Assembly: GCF_036347055.1 (NCBI RefSeq)
Contig: NZ_CP108882.1
Coordinates: forward strand, 5,064,501 to 5,128,500
Length of the DNA stretch: 64,000 nt
Source of the DNA: Streptomyces sp. NBC_00820
Lineage (GTDB): Bacteria; Actinomycetota; Actinomycetes; Streptomycetales; Streptomycetaceae
Direction of reading: 5' to 3'
Below the pieces are notes generated by a model that was given only the letters and a program-made list of their open reading frames with translations, searched no databases and was not told where the DNA came from. Shown here piece by piece: positions 42,836 to 52,068 of the stretch (within the stretch, counting starts at the first letter, position 1; each line of letters opens with the position of its first letter). The position numbers and the translations under genes were made by a program.

Positions 42836-44849
42836 GACGTCCCCGTACCTGCTCCAGCACGCCGACAACCCCGTCGACTGGTGGCCGTGGTCGGCCGATG
42901 CCTTCGACGAGGCCCGCAGGTCGAACAAGCCCGTCCTGCTGAGCGTCGGGTACGCGAGCTGCCACTGGTGCCATGTCCTTGCGGAGGAGAGCTTCGAGGA
43001 CGACGTCACCGCGGCCTACATGAACGAGAACTTCGTCAACATCAAGGTCGACCGCGAGGAACGCCCCGACATCGACGCCGTCTACATGGAGGCCGTCCAG
43101 GCCGCGACCGGGCAGGGCGGCTGGCCCATGACCGTGTTCCTCACCCCGGACGCCGAGCCCTTCTACTTCGGCACCTACTTCCCGCCCGAGCCCCGGCACG
43201 GCATGCCCTCCTTCCGGCAGGTACTGGAAGGCGTCCGGCAGGCCTGGGACGACCGGCGCGAGGAGGTCACCGAGGTCGCCGGGAAGATCGTGCGGGACCT
43301 CGCCGAGCGGGACATCTCCCACCAGGGCGACCAGCCGCCCGGCGAGCAGGAACTGGCACAGGCGCTGCTCGGCCTCACCCGCGAGTACGACGCGCAGCGC
43401 GGCGGGTTCGGCGGCGCCCCGAAGTTCCCGCCGTCCATGGTCCTGGAGTTCCTGCTGCGCCATCACGCCCGCACCGGTTCCGAGGGTGCCCTGCAGATGG
43501 CCCGGGACACCTGCGAGCGGATGGCCCGCGGCGGAATCTACGACCAGCTCGGCGGCGGGTTCTCCCGCTACTCGGTCGACCGTGACTGGGTCGTCCCGCA
43601 CTTCGAGAAGATGCTGTACGACAACGCCCTGCTGTGCCGGGTGTACGCCCACCTGTGGCGGGCCACCGGATCGGACCTCGCCCGCCGGATCGCGCTGGAG
43701 ACCGCCGACTTCCTGATCCGCGAACTGCGCACCGGCGAGGGCGGGTTCGCCTCGGCGCTGGACGCCGACAGCGACGACGGCAACGGCCGGCACGTCGAGG
43801 GCGCGTACTACGTGTGGACCCCCGAACAGCTGCGTGAGGTGCTGGGGGACGAGGACGCCGAACTCGCCTCCCAGTACTTCAAGGTGACCCGGGAGGGCAC
43901 CTTCGAGGACGGTCAGTCCGTCCTGCAACTCCCGCAGACCGAGGGCGTTTTCGACGCGGAGCGGATCGCGTCCGTCAAGGAACGGCTGCTGGCGGCACGG
44001 GCGCGGCGTCCGGAGCCCGGCCGGGACGACAAGGTCGTCGCCGCCTGGAACGGCCTGGCGGTCGCCGCACTCGCCGAGACCGGCGCCTACTTCGGCCGCC
44101 CCGACCTGGTCGAGGCCGCTCTCGCAGCCGCCGACCTCCTCGTCCGCGTGCACCTGGACGAGCACGGCCATCTCGCCCGGACCAGCAAGGACGGCCGGGC
44201 CGGTGTCAACGCCGGTGTGCTGGAGGACTACGCCGACGTCGCCGAGGGCTTCCTGGCGCTCGCCTCCGTGACGGGCGAAGGGGTCTGGCTGGACTTCGCC
44301 GGACTGCTCCTGGACCATGTGGTCGCGCGCTTCACCGACCCGGACAGCGGCGCCCTGTACGACACCGCGTCCGACGCGGAGAAGCTCATCCGCCGCCCGC
44401 AGGACCCCACCGACAACGCCACCCCCTCAGGCTGGACGGCCGCCGCGGGCGCCCTGCTGGGCTATGCCGCGCACACCGGTTCCGAGGTCCACCGGGCCGC
44501 CGCTGAACGGGCGTTGGGTGTCGTCAAGACGCTCGGGCCGCGCGTGCCCCGGTTCATCGGATGGGGCCTCGCCGTCGCCGAGGCGCTGCTCGACGGCCCC
44601 CGGGAGGTCGCGGTGGTCGGACCCTCGCTGCGCGAGGCGGGGACCGCCGCACTGCACCGCGCGGCGCTTCTCGGTACGGCCCCGGGCGTGGTCGTCGCCG
44701 CCGGGACCGTGGACAGTGACGAGTTTCCGCTGCTCGCCGGTCGCCCCCTGGTGGACGGCGAGGCCGCGGCGTACGTCTGCCGTCACTTCACCTGCGACGC
44801 GCCGACGACGGATCCGGCACGGCTGCGCGCGGTGCTGGGCGGCAGCTGA
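42816..44849 (+). CDS. Thioredoxin-fold plus glycoside-hydrolase-like protein (YyaL/DUF255)
   Basis: The 677-aa protein starts with the family signature [20 protein letters not shown] and a thioredoxin-like domain with CHWC (residues 49-52). It continues with an (alpha/alpha)6-type barrel with [34 protein letters not shown] and [18 protein letters not shown] blocks. This is the spermatogenesis-associated protein 20/YyaL family, conserved from bacteria to animals, with a proposed redox or sugar-related role that is not settled. The start is GTG 42816 inside the ArsR gene, so translation is coupled. Confidence 0.9.
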   Translation: MNRLAHETSPYLLQHADNPVDWWPWSADAFDEARRSNKPVLLSVGYASCHWCHVLAEESFEDDVTAAYMNENFVNIKVDREERPDIDAVYMEAVQAATGQGGWPMTVFLTPDAEPFYFGTYFPPEPRHGMPSFRQVLEGVRQAWDDRREEVTEVAGKIVRDLAERDISHQGDQPPGEQELAQALLGLTREYDAQRGGFGGAPKFPPSMVLEFLLRHHARTGSEGALQMARDTCERMARGGIYDQLGGGFSRYSVDRDWVVPHFEKMLYDNALLCRVYAHLWRATGSDLARRIALETADFLIRELRTGEGGFASALDADSDDGNGRHVEGAYYVWTPEQLREVLGDEDAELASQYFKVTREGTFEDGQSVLQLPQTEGVFDAERIASVKERLLAARARRPEPGRDDKVVAAWNGLAVAALAETGAYFGRPDLVEAALAAADLLVRVHLDEHGHLARTSKDGRAGVNAGVLEDYADVAEGFLALASVTGEGVWLDFAGLLLDHVVARFTDPDSGALYDTASDAEKLIRRPQDPTDNATPSGWTAAAGALLGYAAHTGSEVHRAAAERALGVVKTLGPRVPRFIGWGLAVAEALLDGPREVAVVGPSLREAGTAALHRAALLGTAPGVVVAAGTVDSDEFPLLAGRPLVDGEAAAYVCRHFTCDAPTTDPARLRAVLGGS

Positions 44850-44960
44850 GCGACACGGGCACACGGCGGGGCGGCAGCGGCGAACTGTCCGTATGCGAGC
44901 AGGCGTTCGGACGGTTCCCGCTCCCCGCGGCCGCGCGGCGCGTCCGTCCGAACAGGGGCG

Positions 44961-45311
44961 TCAGGCGTAGCTGAGGATCAGGGCGCACAGCGTCAGCTGC
45001 GCGCCCCACTGCGCCAGTACGGCCCCGAGCCTGACGCCGGCCCGCGAGGCCGGGGGCCACAGCAGCGCCAGCAGACCGCCCAGGACCGCGATCCAGAAGC
45101 TTGCGTAGAGGAGTCCGTCGGGCACCGAGGCGCACTCCTCGCCGTACATGAGGCACCTGGTGGCGCGTGGCGAGGAGATGGCCACGAAGATGCTGAACCC
45201 GGTCATCGGCAGAAGCAGTCCCAGCCCCCACCCGGCCCAGAGCCGGAGAGCGTGGGCGCTGTCGCTGTCGCCGGTCTGTCGCGGGGCGCCGGCCGCCTGT
45301 GTGATGTCCAT
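44961..45311 (-). CDS. Small membrane protein of unknown function
   Basis: The 116-aa product has three hydrophobic helices (beginning LWAGWGLGLLLPMTGFSIFV, SFWIAVLGGLLALLW and AQWGAQLTLCALIL). Between the first two is a Cys-containing loop (RATRCLMYGEECASVPDG), where the two Cys might form a disulphide outside the membrane. ATG 45311 and TTG 45323 are both possible starts. It converges with the YyaL-like gene and follows the Mut7-C gene on the same strand. I recognise no family. Confidence 0.7.
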   Translation of the reverse strand: MDITQAAGAPRQTGDSDSAHALRLWAGWGLGLLLPMTGFSIFVAISSPRATRCLMYGEECASVPDGLLYASFWIAVLGGLLALLWPPASRAGVRLGAVLAQWGAQLTLCALILSYA

Positions 45312-45359
45312 GGCTCCAGCCAACCGCGCGGGGGGTGCCCCGGGGACCGGCGCGCGTAC

Positions 45360-46091
45360 TCAACCTTCCTGGGTACACATGCTCAACGCCTGCTCCACGA
45401 CCGCCTCCAGCTGGTCGTGGTGGGCGCCCTTCCAGTAGGCGCGGCCGCAGGCCGTGCACTGGGCGAAGACGTCGTACGACCGCTGGGTGCCGCTCTTGAG
45501 CTGGTCGGCGACCTGTTCCTTGGTGGCCTCCCGCAGCAGGCCGTTGCAGGCGGTGCAGCGGGTCCAGGGGCGCAGTTCGGGGGCGAAGCGGGCGAGGACG
45601 TCCTGGAGCTGGTCCTCGGGGCGGGTGCTGTAGACGTACGCGCCCGCCCACAGCTCGCGGCGGCGCAGCAGGCCGCGGTCGCGGCTGAGCATGACCCGCT
45701 TCTCGGCCGCCGAGCGGGCGGCGAGCGCGGGGTCGCCGATGTCGGTCGACTCGTAGGCCGTGTCGACGCCGAGCAGGCGCAGCCGGCGGGCGAGGGTGCC
45801 GAGGTGGACGTCGAGGAGGAAGCGCAGGGGTGCGCCGGGGACCCGCTGCGGGTGCGGGACGGGGCGGACGCTGACCGACTCGCCGGCCGCCGGGATGTGG
45901 GAGCGAGACACCTCGCGGCCGTCCACGACCAGCGCGCCGACCTCGGTCAGCGGGACGCCGAGGGACTCGATGACGTGCCCGAGGGTCGAGACCCCGTCGG
46001 TGCCGAGCGCGGTGGCGGCGGCACGCCGGGCGTGCGGCACGAACACATGGAGCTCGGAGGCGACTTCGACGTGGATCTCGGGTCCGTTCAC
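45360..46091 (-). CDS. Mut7-C RNase with ubiquitin-like N-terminal domain
   Basis: The 243-aa product joins a beta-grasp (ubiquitin-like) N-domain (about 1-80, ending VRPVPHPQRVPG) to a Mut7-C PIN-type nuclease domain. The nuclease has RFLLDVHLGTLARRLRLLG and acidic residues in LLGVDTAYESTD and MLSRDRGLLRRREL. The C-terminal zinc ribbon has Cys pairs CTACNGLL and CTACGRAYWKGAHHD. The two-domain form is common in actinobacteria and is predicted to act in RNA decay or modification. GTG 46091 starts the family sequence. Confidence 0.88.
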   Translation of the reverse strand: MNGPEIHVEVASELHVFVPHARRAAATALGTDGVSTLGHVIESLGVPLTEVGALVVDGREVSRSHIPAAGESVSVRPVPHPQRVPGAPLRFLLDVHLGTLARRLRLLGVDTAYESTDIGDPALAARSAAEKRVMLSRDRGLLRRRELWAGAYVYSTRPEDQLQDVLARFAPELRPWTRCTACNGLLREATKEQVADQLKSGTQRSYDVFAQCTACGRAYWKGAHHDQLEAVVEQALSMCTQEG

Positions 46092-46124
46092 CCTGTCAGC
46101 ATGGCACGGGGAGCGGTCCGTGCC

Positions 46125-46763
46125 TCAGTGCTTTTTTCCGGGCAGGCCGCGTTCCAGGGCGGTGACGGCGCGCTCCAGGAGGGCGCGGAGGTCGTCCTCG
46201 TGGCCGTGCTCGGCCCAGTACACGGTGACCTCCGTCAGCACTCCCACCAGGGACGTGGCGTGGACCCGCGCCTCCAGGCCGTCCGGGGGCAGGCCGGTGC
46301 GTTCCGCGATGGCCCGGCGGAGCAGCCGGCCGGTGTCGGACATGTTCCGCGTCATCCGGGCGCGGACCGCGGGCACGTCGAGGGCCAGCCGCGCCCGCAG
46401 CCGGGCCGCCCGTGGGTCCTCGGCCTCGCCCACGGCCACGACCGCGCCGATCGCGTGGCGCAGGGAGTCCGCCCACGACTCGTCCGACGGCCGGGCGCGC
46501 AGCTCCGTCAGGAGGATCTCGTCGTACCCGTCGGTGAGCACGATGTCCTCCTTCGTGGGGAAGTAGCGGAAGATCGTGGACGGCGACACCTCGGCCCGCT
46601 CGGCGATCCGGTCGACCGTCGTCGCGTCGTATCCCCACTCCTCGACCAGGGCGTACGTCGCCGAGCGGATCGCCTCCCGCGTCTTGGTCTTCTTGCGCTC
46701 GCGCAGGCCGGGGCGGGGCCGGTCGGTGGGGGAGTCGGTGCGTGCGGGCGTCATGGGGCTCAT
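46125..46763 (-). CDS. TetR-family transcriptional regulator
   Basis: The 212-aa protein has an N-terminal TetR DNA-binding domain: REAIRSATYALVEEWGYDAT, TVDRIAERAEVSPSTIFRYFPTKEDIV. The helical ligand domain is of the AcrR C-terminal type (SLRHAIGAVVAVG, ARMTRNMSDTGRLLRRAIAE). No obvious target gene is divergent, so it may control itself or distant genes. Its promoter carries two copies of AGTGACTC. ATG 46763 or the internal ATG 46754 may be used. The ligand is unknown. Confidence 0.9.
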   Translation of the reverse strand: MSPMTPARTDSPTDRPRPGLRERKKTKTREAIRSATYALVEEWGYDATTVDRIAERAEVSPSTIFRYFPTKEDIVLTDGYDEILLTELRARPSDESWADSLRHAIGAVVAVGEAEDPRAARLRARLALDVPAVRARMTRNMSDTGRLLRRAIAERTGLPPDGLEARVHATSLVGVLTEVTVYWAEHGHEDDLRALLERAVTALERGLPGKKH

Positions 46764-46780
46764 GGTAGCCCCGAAGTGAA

Positions 46781-46822
46781 AGTGACTCCTGAAAGATGGA
46801 GACGGTCAATAGGGAGTGACTC
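46781..46822 (-). promoter_or_regulatory. TetR gene promoter with paired AGTGACTC sites
   Basis: AGTGACTC occurs at 46781-46788 and 46815-46822. On the minus strand one copy (GAGTCACTC, near-palindromic) is upstream of TTGACC, a good -35, and the other covers the -10 position (spacer about 18 bp). This fits autorepression by the adjacent TetR protein. Confidence 0.45.
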
Positions 46823-46847
46823 TTGGGTGTGGAGAAGGGCATGAAAA

Positions 46848-46877
46848 GACGGTCACGGCTCGTGAGCCGTGACCGTC
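46848..46877 (-). terminator. Terminator after the hemolysin III gene
   Basis: GACGGTCACGGCTC (46848-46861) and its exact complement (46864-46877) form a stem with a tight loop; read on the minus strand it is followed by TTTTC. It lies 23 nt after the stop of the hemolysin III gene. Confidence 0.65.
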
Positions 46878-46899
46878 GGACGGTGAGGGGGAGGGGTGG

Positions 46900-47613
46900 T
46901 CACCCGTGCTGGTAGGCCACCAGTGAGATGCCGACGTAGTGGACGACGAAGGCGGCCAGCGTGAAGGAGTGGAAGACCTCGTGGAAGCCGAACCAGCGGG
47001 GTGAGGGGTTCGGGCGCTTTATGCCGTAGATGACGCCGCCCGCGCTGTAGAGCAGCCCTCCGACGATCACCAGGACCAGGACGGCGATGCCGCCGGCGTG
47101 CATGAAGTCGGGCAGGAAGAAGACGGCCGCCCAGCCCATGGCGATGTAGCAGGGGGTGTAGAGCCAGCGGGGGGCGCCGACCCAGAAGACACGGAACGCG
47201 ATGCCCGCGGCGGCCGCGCCCCAGATGCCCCACAGCAGCCACTGCCCCTTCGCGCCGGGCAGGAGCAGCATGGTGAGCGGGGTGTAGGTGCCCGCGATGA
47301 TCAGGAAGATGTTGGCGTGGTCGAGGCGGCGCAGGAGGCCGCCCATGCGCGGCCCCCACTCGCCCCGGTGGTACAGCGCGCTCACGCCGAAGAGCAGGCA
47401 GGCCGTCAGGGCGTAGATCCCGCAGGCGACGCGTCCTCTGGTGGAGTCGGCCAGCGCGGTGAGCGCCAGCCCCGCGACGAGGACGGCCGGGAACATGCCG
47501 AGATGCAGCCAGCCGCGGAGCCTTGGCTTGGCCGGGTGTGGCAGGGAGGGCGCGGCGGGACCGGGGCCTGCGGCCGGCGTGTCCGTGGGCGCGTCGGGGA
47601 CGGGCGCAGTCAT
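46900..47613 (-). CDS. Hemolysin III/PAQR-family membrane protein
   Basis: The 237-aa product has seven hydrophobic helices and the family metal-site residues: SALYHRGEW, LDHANIFLIIAGTYTP and FHEVFHSFTLAAFVVHYVG, where the two late His and the early His/Asp bind zinc in PAQR proteins. The first 35 residues are Pro/Ala-rich. Despite the name, bacterial members are linked to membrane lipid balance rather than toxin action. ATG 47613 is preferred to ATG 47622 because TACGAT lies 7 nt before it. It stands alone with its own terminator. Confidence 0.88.
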   Translation of the reverse strand: MTAPVPDAPTDTPAAGPGPAAPSLPHPAKPRLRGWLHLGMFPAVLVAGLALTALADSTRGRVACGIYALTACLLFGVSALYHRGEWGPRMGGLLRRLDHANIFLIIAGTYTPLTMLLLPGAKGQWLLWGIWGAAAAGIAFRVFWVGAPRWLYTPCYIAMGWAAVFFLPDFMHAGGIAVLVLVIVGGLLYSAGGVIYGIKRPNPSPRWFGFHEVFHSFTLAAFVVHYVGISLVAYQHG

Positions 47614-47626
47614 GGTCCGCATCGTA
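47614..47626 (-). promoter_or_regulatory. Leaderless-type -10 of the hemolysin III gene
   Basis: On the minus strand TACGAT (RC of 47621-47626) lies 7 nt before ATG 47613. Confidence 0.4.
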
Positions 47627-47982
47627 CCTACGGGGCCGTAAATTGCGGATCAGTGAGGGTGCTTGACGGCCCGCGTCCGGACATCGTCTCACGGTGGGGT
47701 TCCGGGCGCGCGCGCAAAGAATCCTTCAGGTGAACTCAACGTGCGCGTAAAGGGACATGGGGGTACCCAGGGAAGACGCGAAAACCGTGGCCTTCCTCAC
47801 GCCGCTCACCTGTGAAGCCCTCTGGACATATGCGCAGTAGAGTCGGATGATCAAATGAGTGCGGTCGACACCGGATGAGCAGCAGCCCCGTCGGGGTGGC
47901 TCTGCGGCATCCGGGTCGCAGCCCCCACGGGGCCAAGGAACACATCCCTGACAAGGGCATACACCCTCACCTAGGAGCGATC
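47627..47982 (+). promoter_or_regulatory. Long regulatory region and structured leader of the PEP carboxykinase gene
   Basis: TAGAGT (47838-47843) is the best -10 and would give a leader of about 130 nt. The leader holds a large stem-loop at 47871-47914: CCGGATG pairs with CATCCGG, GCAG with CTGC, and CCCC with GGGG around GTC. A good AGGAG site precedes GTG 47983. No gene is seen upstream of the promoter. The hairpin may affect mRNA stability or be a regulatory RNA element. Confidence 0.45.
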
Positions 47983-49812
47983 GTGGCGCGCGACATCGCG
48001 GCTCCCACCGTCCCCACCCAGCACCAGGAACTGATCTCGTGGGTCAACGAGATCGCCGAACTGACGCAGCCGGACCGCGTGGTCTGGTGTGACGGATCCG
48101 AGTCCGAGTACGAGCGCCTGTGCGAGGAGCTCGTCGGCAAGGGCACCTTCAAGAAGCTCGACCCGATCAAGCGCCCGCACTCCTACTACGCGGCCTCGGA
48201 CCCGACCGACGTGGCCCGCGTCGAGGACCGAACCTTCATCTGCTCCGAGAAGGAGGAGGACGCCGGCCCGACGAACCACTGGAAGGCCCCCGGCGAGATG
48301 CGGGAGATCTTCCAGGGCGCCGGCGGCGAAGGCGGCCTGTTCCGCGGCTCGATGCGCGGCCGCACGATGTACGTCGTGCCGTTCTGCATGGGCCCGCTCG
48401 GCTCCCCGCTGTCCGCACCGGGTGTGGAGATCACGGACTCCGCGTACGTCGCCGTCTCCATGCGCACGATGACGCGCATGGGCCAGGCCGTCCTCGACGA
48501 GCTGGGCGACGACGGCTTCTTCGTCAAGGCCGTGCACACCCTCGGCGCCCCGCTGGAGGAGGGCCAGGAGGACGTCGCGTGGCCCTGCAACTCCACCAAG
48601 TACATCTCGCACTTCCCCGAGGACCGCGAGATCTGGTCCTACGGCTCCGGCTACGGCGGCAACGCGCTGCTCGGCAAGAAGTGCTACGCCCTGCGCATCG
48701 CCTCCGTCATGGCCCGCGACGAGGGCTGGCTGGCCGAGCACATGCTGATCCTCAAGCTCACGCCCCCGCAGGGTGAGTCCAAGTACGTGGCCGCCGCCTT
48801 CCCTTCGGCCTGCGGCAAGACCAACCTCGCCATGCTGGAGCCCACGATCTCCGGCTGGACCGTGGAGACCATCGGCGACGACATCGCCTGGATGCGCTTC
48901 GGCGAGGACGGCCGCCTGTACGCGATCAACCCCGAGGCCGGCTTCTTCGGCGTCGCGCCCGGCACCGGTGAGCACACCAACGCCAACGCGATGAAGGCGC
49001 TGTGGGGCAACGCGGTCTTCACCAACGTCGCGCTCACCGACGACGGTGACATCTGGTGGGAGGGCATGACGGAGGAGACTCCGGCCCACCTGACGGACTG
49101 GAAGGGCAACGACTGGACGCCCGCGTCCGAGACCCCGGCCGCGCACCCCAACGCCCGCTTCACCGTGCCCGCTTCGCAGTGCCCGATCATCGCGCCGGAG
49201 TGGGAGGACCCCAAGGGCGTGCCGATCTCGGCGATCCTCTTCGGCGGCCGCCGCGCCACCGCCGTGCCGCTGGTGACGGAGTCCTTCGACTGGGACCACG
49301 GCGTGTTCCTCGGCGCCAACGTGGCCTCCGAGAAGACCGCCGCCGCCGAGGGCAAGGTCGGCGAACTGCGCCGCGACCCCTTCGCGATGCTGCCCTTCTG
49401 CGGCTACAACATGGGCGACTACATGGCCCACTGGATCGACGTGGCCAAGGACAAGGACCAGTCCAAGCTGCCGAAGATCTACTACGTCAACTGGTTCCGC
49501 AAGAACGACGAGGGCAAGTTCGTCTGGCCCGGCTTCGGTGAGAACAGCCGCGTCCTGAAGTGGATCGTGGAGCGCCTGGACGGCAAGGCCGAGGGCGTCG
49601 AGACCCCGATCGGCGTGCTGCCCACGCGCGATGCGCTGGACACCGACGGCCTCGAACTGTCCGACTCCGACCTGGACTTCCTCCTCAAGGTCGACCCGGA
49701 GGTCTGGCGCGAGGAGGCGGCCCTCGTCCCCGAGCACCTCAACACCTTCGGCGACCACACCCCGAAGGAGCTGTGGGACCAGTACCGCGCGCTGGTGGAG
49801 CGCCTGGGCTGA
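47983..49812 (+). CDS. pckG: Phosphoenolpyruvate carboxykinase (GTP)
   Basis: This 609-aa enzyme converts oxaloacetate and GTP to PEP, CO2 and GDP, the first step of gluconeogenesis from TCA intermediates and part of the anaplerotic node. The P-loop with the hyper-reactive Cys is [24 protein letters not shown] carries metal-binding Asp residues. [14 protein letters not shown] and [14 protein letters not shown] complete the active site, and NWFRK lies near the end. It is of the GTP type (about 600 aa), not the ATP type. GTG 47983 follows AGGAG; the open frame upstream is leader sequence. Confidence 0.96.
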   Translation: MARDIAAPTVPTQHQELISWVNEIAELTQPDRVVWCDGSESEYERLCEELVGKGTFKKLDPIKRPHSYYAASDPTDVARVEDRTFICSEKEEDAGPTNHWKAPGEMREIFQGAGGEGGLFRGSMRGRTMYVVPFCMGPLGSPLSAPGVEITDSAYVAVSMRTMTRMGQAVLDELGDDGFFVKAVHTLGAPLEEGQEDVAWPCNSTKYISHFPEDREIWSYGSGYGGNALLGKKCYALRIASVMARDEGWLAEHMLILKLTPPQGESKYVAAAFPSACGKTNLAMLEPTISGWTVETIGDDIAWMRFGEDGRLYAINPEAGFFGVAPGTGEHTNANAMKALWGNAVFTNVALTDDGDIWWEGMTEETPAHLTDWKGNDWTPASETPAAHPNARFTVPASQCPIIAPEWEDPKGVPISAILFGGRRATAVPLVTESFDWDHGVFLGANVASEKTAAAEGKVGELRRDPFAMLPFCGYNMGDYMAHWIDVAKDKDQSKLPKIYYVNWFRKNDEGKFVWPGFGENSRVLKWIVERLDGKAEGVETPIGVLPTRDALDTDGLELSDSDLDFLLKVDPEVWREEAALVPEHLNTFGDHTPKELWDQYRALVERLG

Positions 49813-49891
49813 GCCCGCTCCGCAAGACTCCACGGCCGGTCACGGATGCCCTGACCAGCGATCGTCACGGCCGGCCGTGGTGACACCACCG

Positions 49892-49921
49892 AGAGCCCCG
49901 CACAACGGCGTGCGGGGCTCT
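49892..49921 (+). terminator. Terminator after the PEP carboxykinase gene
   Basis: AGAGCCCCGCAC (49892-49903) and its exact complement (49910-49921) form a 12-bp stem with loop AACGGC. The following 228 bp up to the next stop codon hold no gene that I can support. Confidence 0.7.
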
Positions 49922-50149
49922 CGTCCATGTCGAGCGGTCCTCCGGAACCGGGTGCGTACGAAGGTGTCGACGGCCTCGAAGAGGTTCCGGCACGCAACCG
50001 GAGAGGGTGCCTCCGGCGGCTCGGCGGCTCGGTGGTTCGGCACCGGGGCCGCGGCCCGCCCGGGGTGCGGTGTGGTGCGTGGCGCCCGGTCCGCGCGTCG
50101 CTGCGGGTGCGCGCGGACCGGGGCCGTTCGGGGGACCCCGGGGGTGGGG

Positions 50150-50569
50150 TCAGACGGCCGTGCTGAGTTCCCTCGGCTCGGCCGCCGCGGCGGCGTGCGC
50201 GTCCATCCGCTCGGCCGCGAGGATGGCCGCCGCGGTGTCCGCCCGGGAAGCGGCGACGACGAGGGCGCGGCCCGCGAGGGCGTGCGCCCGGCGGTGGAGG
50301 GGCACCGGTGCGGTGGACGCCGCCGGGGTGGCGCGTACCGGTGCGTGCCCGCCCCGGAGCCGGGCCACCTGTCCGGCGAGCCGCTCGGCGGCCGCGTCCA
50401 GGTCGGTGCACGGGGTCAGCGCGCGCAGTTCGTCGGTGACGGCGAGCAGCGCGGCGAGGTGTCCGGCGAGCTGGATGTCCAGCTCCTCCTCGCGCGAGCG
50501 GTGGGGAAAGTCCGAGGTGGTGCCGGCCATCGTGCTGTGGACCGACTTGCTGCGGATCGGTTCGTACAT
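50150..50569 (-). CDS. Small helical cytosolic protein of unknown function
   Basis: The 139-aa product starts MYEPIRSKSVHSTMAG, then a helical body (REEELDIQLAGHLAALLAVTDELRALTP, AAERLAGQVARLRGG) and an Ala-rich C-terminus with paired Arg. The MYEPIR-K-SVH start is, as far as I recall, a recurrent N-terminus among short streptomycete proteins. AGGAGG lies 8 nt before ATG 50569. No enzyme motif or membrane helix is present. A DNA- or protein-binding accessory role is possible but not shown. Confidence 0.65.
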   Translation of the reverse strand: MYEPIRSKSVHSTMAGTTSDFPHRSREEELDIQLAGHLAALLAVTDELRALTPCTDLDAAAERLAGQVARLRGGHAPVRATPAASTAPVPLHRRAHALAGRALVVAASRADTAAAILAAERMDAHAAAAAEPRELSTAV

Positions 50570-50599
50570 GGGGATGGCCTCCTGTGCTGACAGGAAACC

Positions 50600-50628
50600 A
50601 TCCTAGCTTGGATTTCGTCTAAAGTTGA
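50600..50628 (-). promoter_or_regulatory. Promoter candidate of the small helical protein gene
   Basis: On the minus strand TAGGAT (RC of 50600-50605) lies 17 bp after TCAACT (RC of 50623-50628). The stretch is AT-rich for this genome, and GACTCGACTC just upstream is a short direct repeat. Confidence 0.4.
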
Positions 50629-50729
50629 GTCGAGTCACGGACTGCGGTCCGGTGGCTACGGCGGGCGGCAGCGGCGGCCCGCCGTGGTCGGCCCGCCATG
50701 GCCGGCCGTGTCCGCTCGGCGGCGGCCCG

Positions 50730-51941
50730 CTACGGCTGGCTGTATCCGTCGAGGAAGGTCCCGATCCGGGTCACCGCGTCCTTGAGGTCGCCGACGTTCG
50801 GCAGGGTCACCACGCGGAAGTGGTCGGGTTCGGGCCAGTTGAAGCCGGTGCCCTGGACCACCATGATCTTCTCCTGGCGCAGCAGGTCCAGGACCATCCG
50901 CCGGTCGTCCTCGATCTTGAAGACCTGCGGGTCGAGGCGCGGGAAGAGGTACAGCGCGCCCTTGGGCCGTACGCAGCTCACGCCCGGGATCTGGGTCAGC
51001 AGCTCGTAGGCGGTGTCCATCTGTTCCTTCAGGCGGCCGCCCGGCAGGACGAGGTCGTTGATCGTCTGGCGTCCGCCGAGCGCGGCGACGACGCCGTGCT
51101 GCCCCGGCATGTTGGCGCACAGGCGCATGTTCGCCAGGATCGTCAGACCCTCGATGTAGGAGTCGGCGTGGGCGCGCGGGCCGGAGACGGCCATCCAGCC
51201 GACGCGGTATCCGGCCACCCGGTACGCCTTCGACATGCCGTTGAAGGTGAGCGTGAGCAGGTCGGGGGCGACCTTGGCGGTCGGGGTGTGCGTGGCGCCG
51301 TCGTAGAGGATCTTGTCGTAGATCTCGTCGGAGCAGACCAGCAGGTTGTGCCGGCGGGCGATGTCGGTCAGGCCCTTGAGCATCGCCTCGTCGTAGACCG
51401 CGCCCGTGGGGTTGTTCGGGTTGATGACGACGATGGCCTTGGTGCGGTCGGTGACCTTGCGCTCGATGTCGGCGAGGTCGGGCATCCAGTCGGCCTGCTC
51501 GTCGCACCGGTAGTGCACGGCGGTGCCCCCGGAGAGGGAGACGGCGGCGGTCCACAGCGGGTAGTCGGGCGCCGGGACGAGGACCTCGTCGCCGTCGTCG
51601 AGCAGCGCCTGCATGGCCATCACGATCAGCTCGGAGACGCCGTTGCCGATGAAGACGTGCTCGACGTCGGTCTCGATGCCGATGGTCTGGTTGTGCATGA
51701 CGACCGCGCGGCGGGCGGCCAGCAGGCCCTTGGCGTCGCCGTAGCCGTGCGCCGAGGAGACGTTGCGGAGGATGTCCTCGAGGATCTCCGGGGGGCACTC
51801 GAAGCCGAAGGCCGCGGGGTTGCCGGTGTTGAGCTTCAGGATGCGGTGACCAGCCGCCTCCAGCCGCATCGCCTCCTCGAGCACCGGGCCCCGGATCTCG
51901 TAACAGACGTTGGCGAGCTTGGTCGACTGGATCACCTGCAT
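50730..51941 (-). CDS. Alanine-type PLP aminotransferase (AlaA/AlaT)
   Basis: The 403-aa class I aminotransferase starts MQVIQSTKLANVCYEIRGPV, close to the AlaA opening of E. coli. LKLNTGNPAAFGFECPPEIL, INPNNPTGAVYDEAML, the PLP Lys in TFNGMSKAYRVAGYRVGWM and FRVVTLPN are family blocks. AlaA/AlaT enzymes transfer the amino group from glutamate to pyruvate. ATG 51941 fits both the family start and a -10 hexamer 7 nt upstream; the frame is open to 52001 but adds no homology. Confidence 0.9.
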   Translation of the reverse strand: MQVIQSTKLANVCYEIRGPVLEEAMRLEAAGHRILKLNTGNPAAFGFECPPEILEDILRNVSSAHGYGDAKGLLAARRAVVMHNQTIGIETDVEHVFIGNGVSELIVMAMQALLDDGDEVLVPAPDYPLWTAAVSLSGGTAVHYRCDEQADWMPDLADIERKVTDRTKAIVVINPNNPTGAVYDEAMLKGLTDIARRHNLLVCSDEIYDKILYDGATHTPTAKVAPDLLTLTFNGMSKAYRVAGYRVGWMAVSGPRAHADSYIEGLTILANMRLCANMPGQHGVVAALGGRQTINDLVLPGGRLKEQMDTAYELLTQIPGVSCVRPKGALYLFPRLDPQVFKIEDDRRMVLDLLRQEKIMVVQGTGFNWPEPDHFRVVTLPNVGDLKDAVTRIGTFLDGYSQP

Positions 51942-51954
51942 GCCGGTGAGCTTA
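51942..51954 (-). promoter_or_regulatory. Leaderless-type -10 of the aminotransferase gene
   Basis: On the minus strand TAAGCT (RC of 51949-51954) lies 7 nt before ATG 51941. Confidence 0.45.
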
Positions 51955-52054
51955 CGGCCAGGTAGTGCCGTTCGGGCCGTGTTTTCCACCACGTGGGACA
52001 CGGAGGATTTGCATCGTTATCGCCCGCCGCTGTCTCAGGAGTCATATGCATCCC

Positions 52055-52068
52055 TAGAATTCGCTGAC
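52055..52068 (+). promoter_or_regulatory. Leaderless-type -10 of the Pro/Ala-rich protein gene
   Basis: TAGAAT (52055-52060) lies 8 nt before ATG 52069 with no ribosome site between. Confidence 0.45.

Noticed and set aside
47875..47982. Extended N-terminus of PEP carboxykinase
   Set aside because: It would translate the leader hairpin; GTG 47983 has AGGAG at proper spacing and starts the family sequence.
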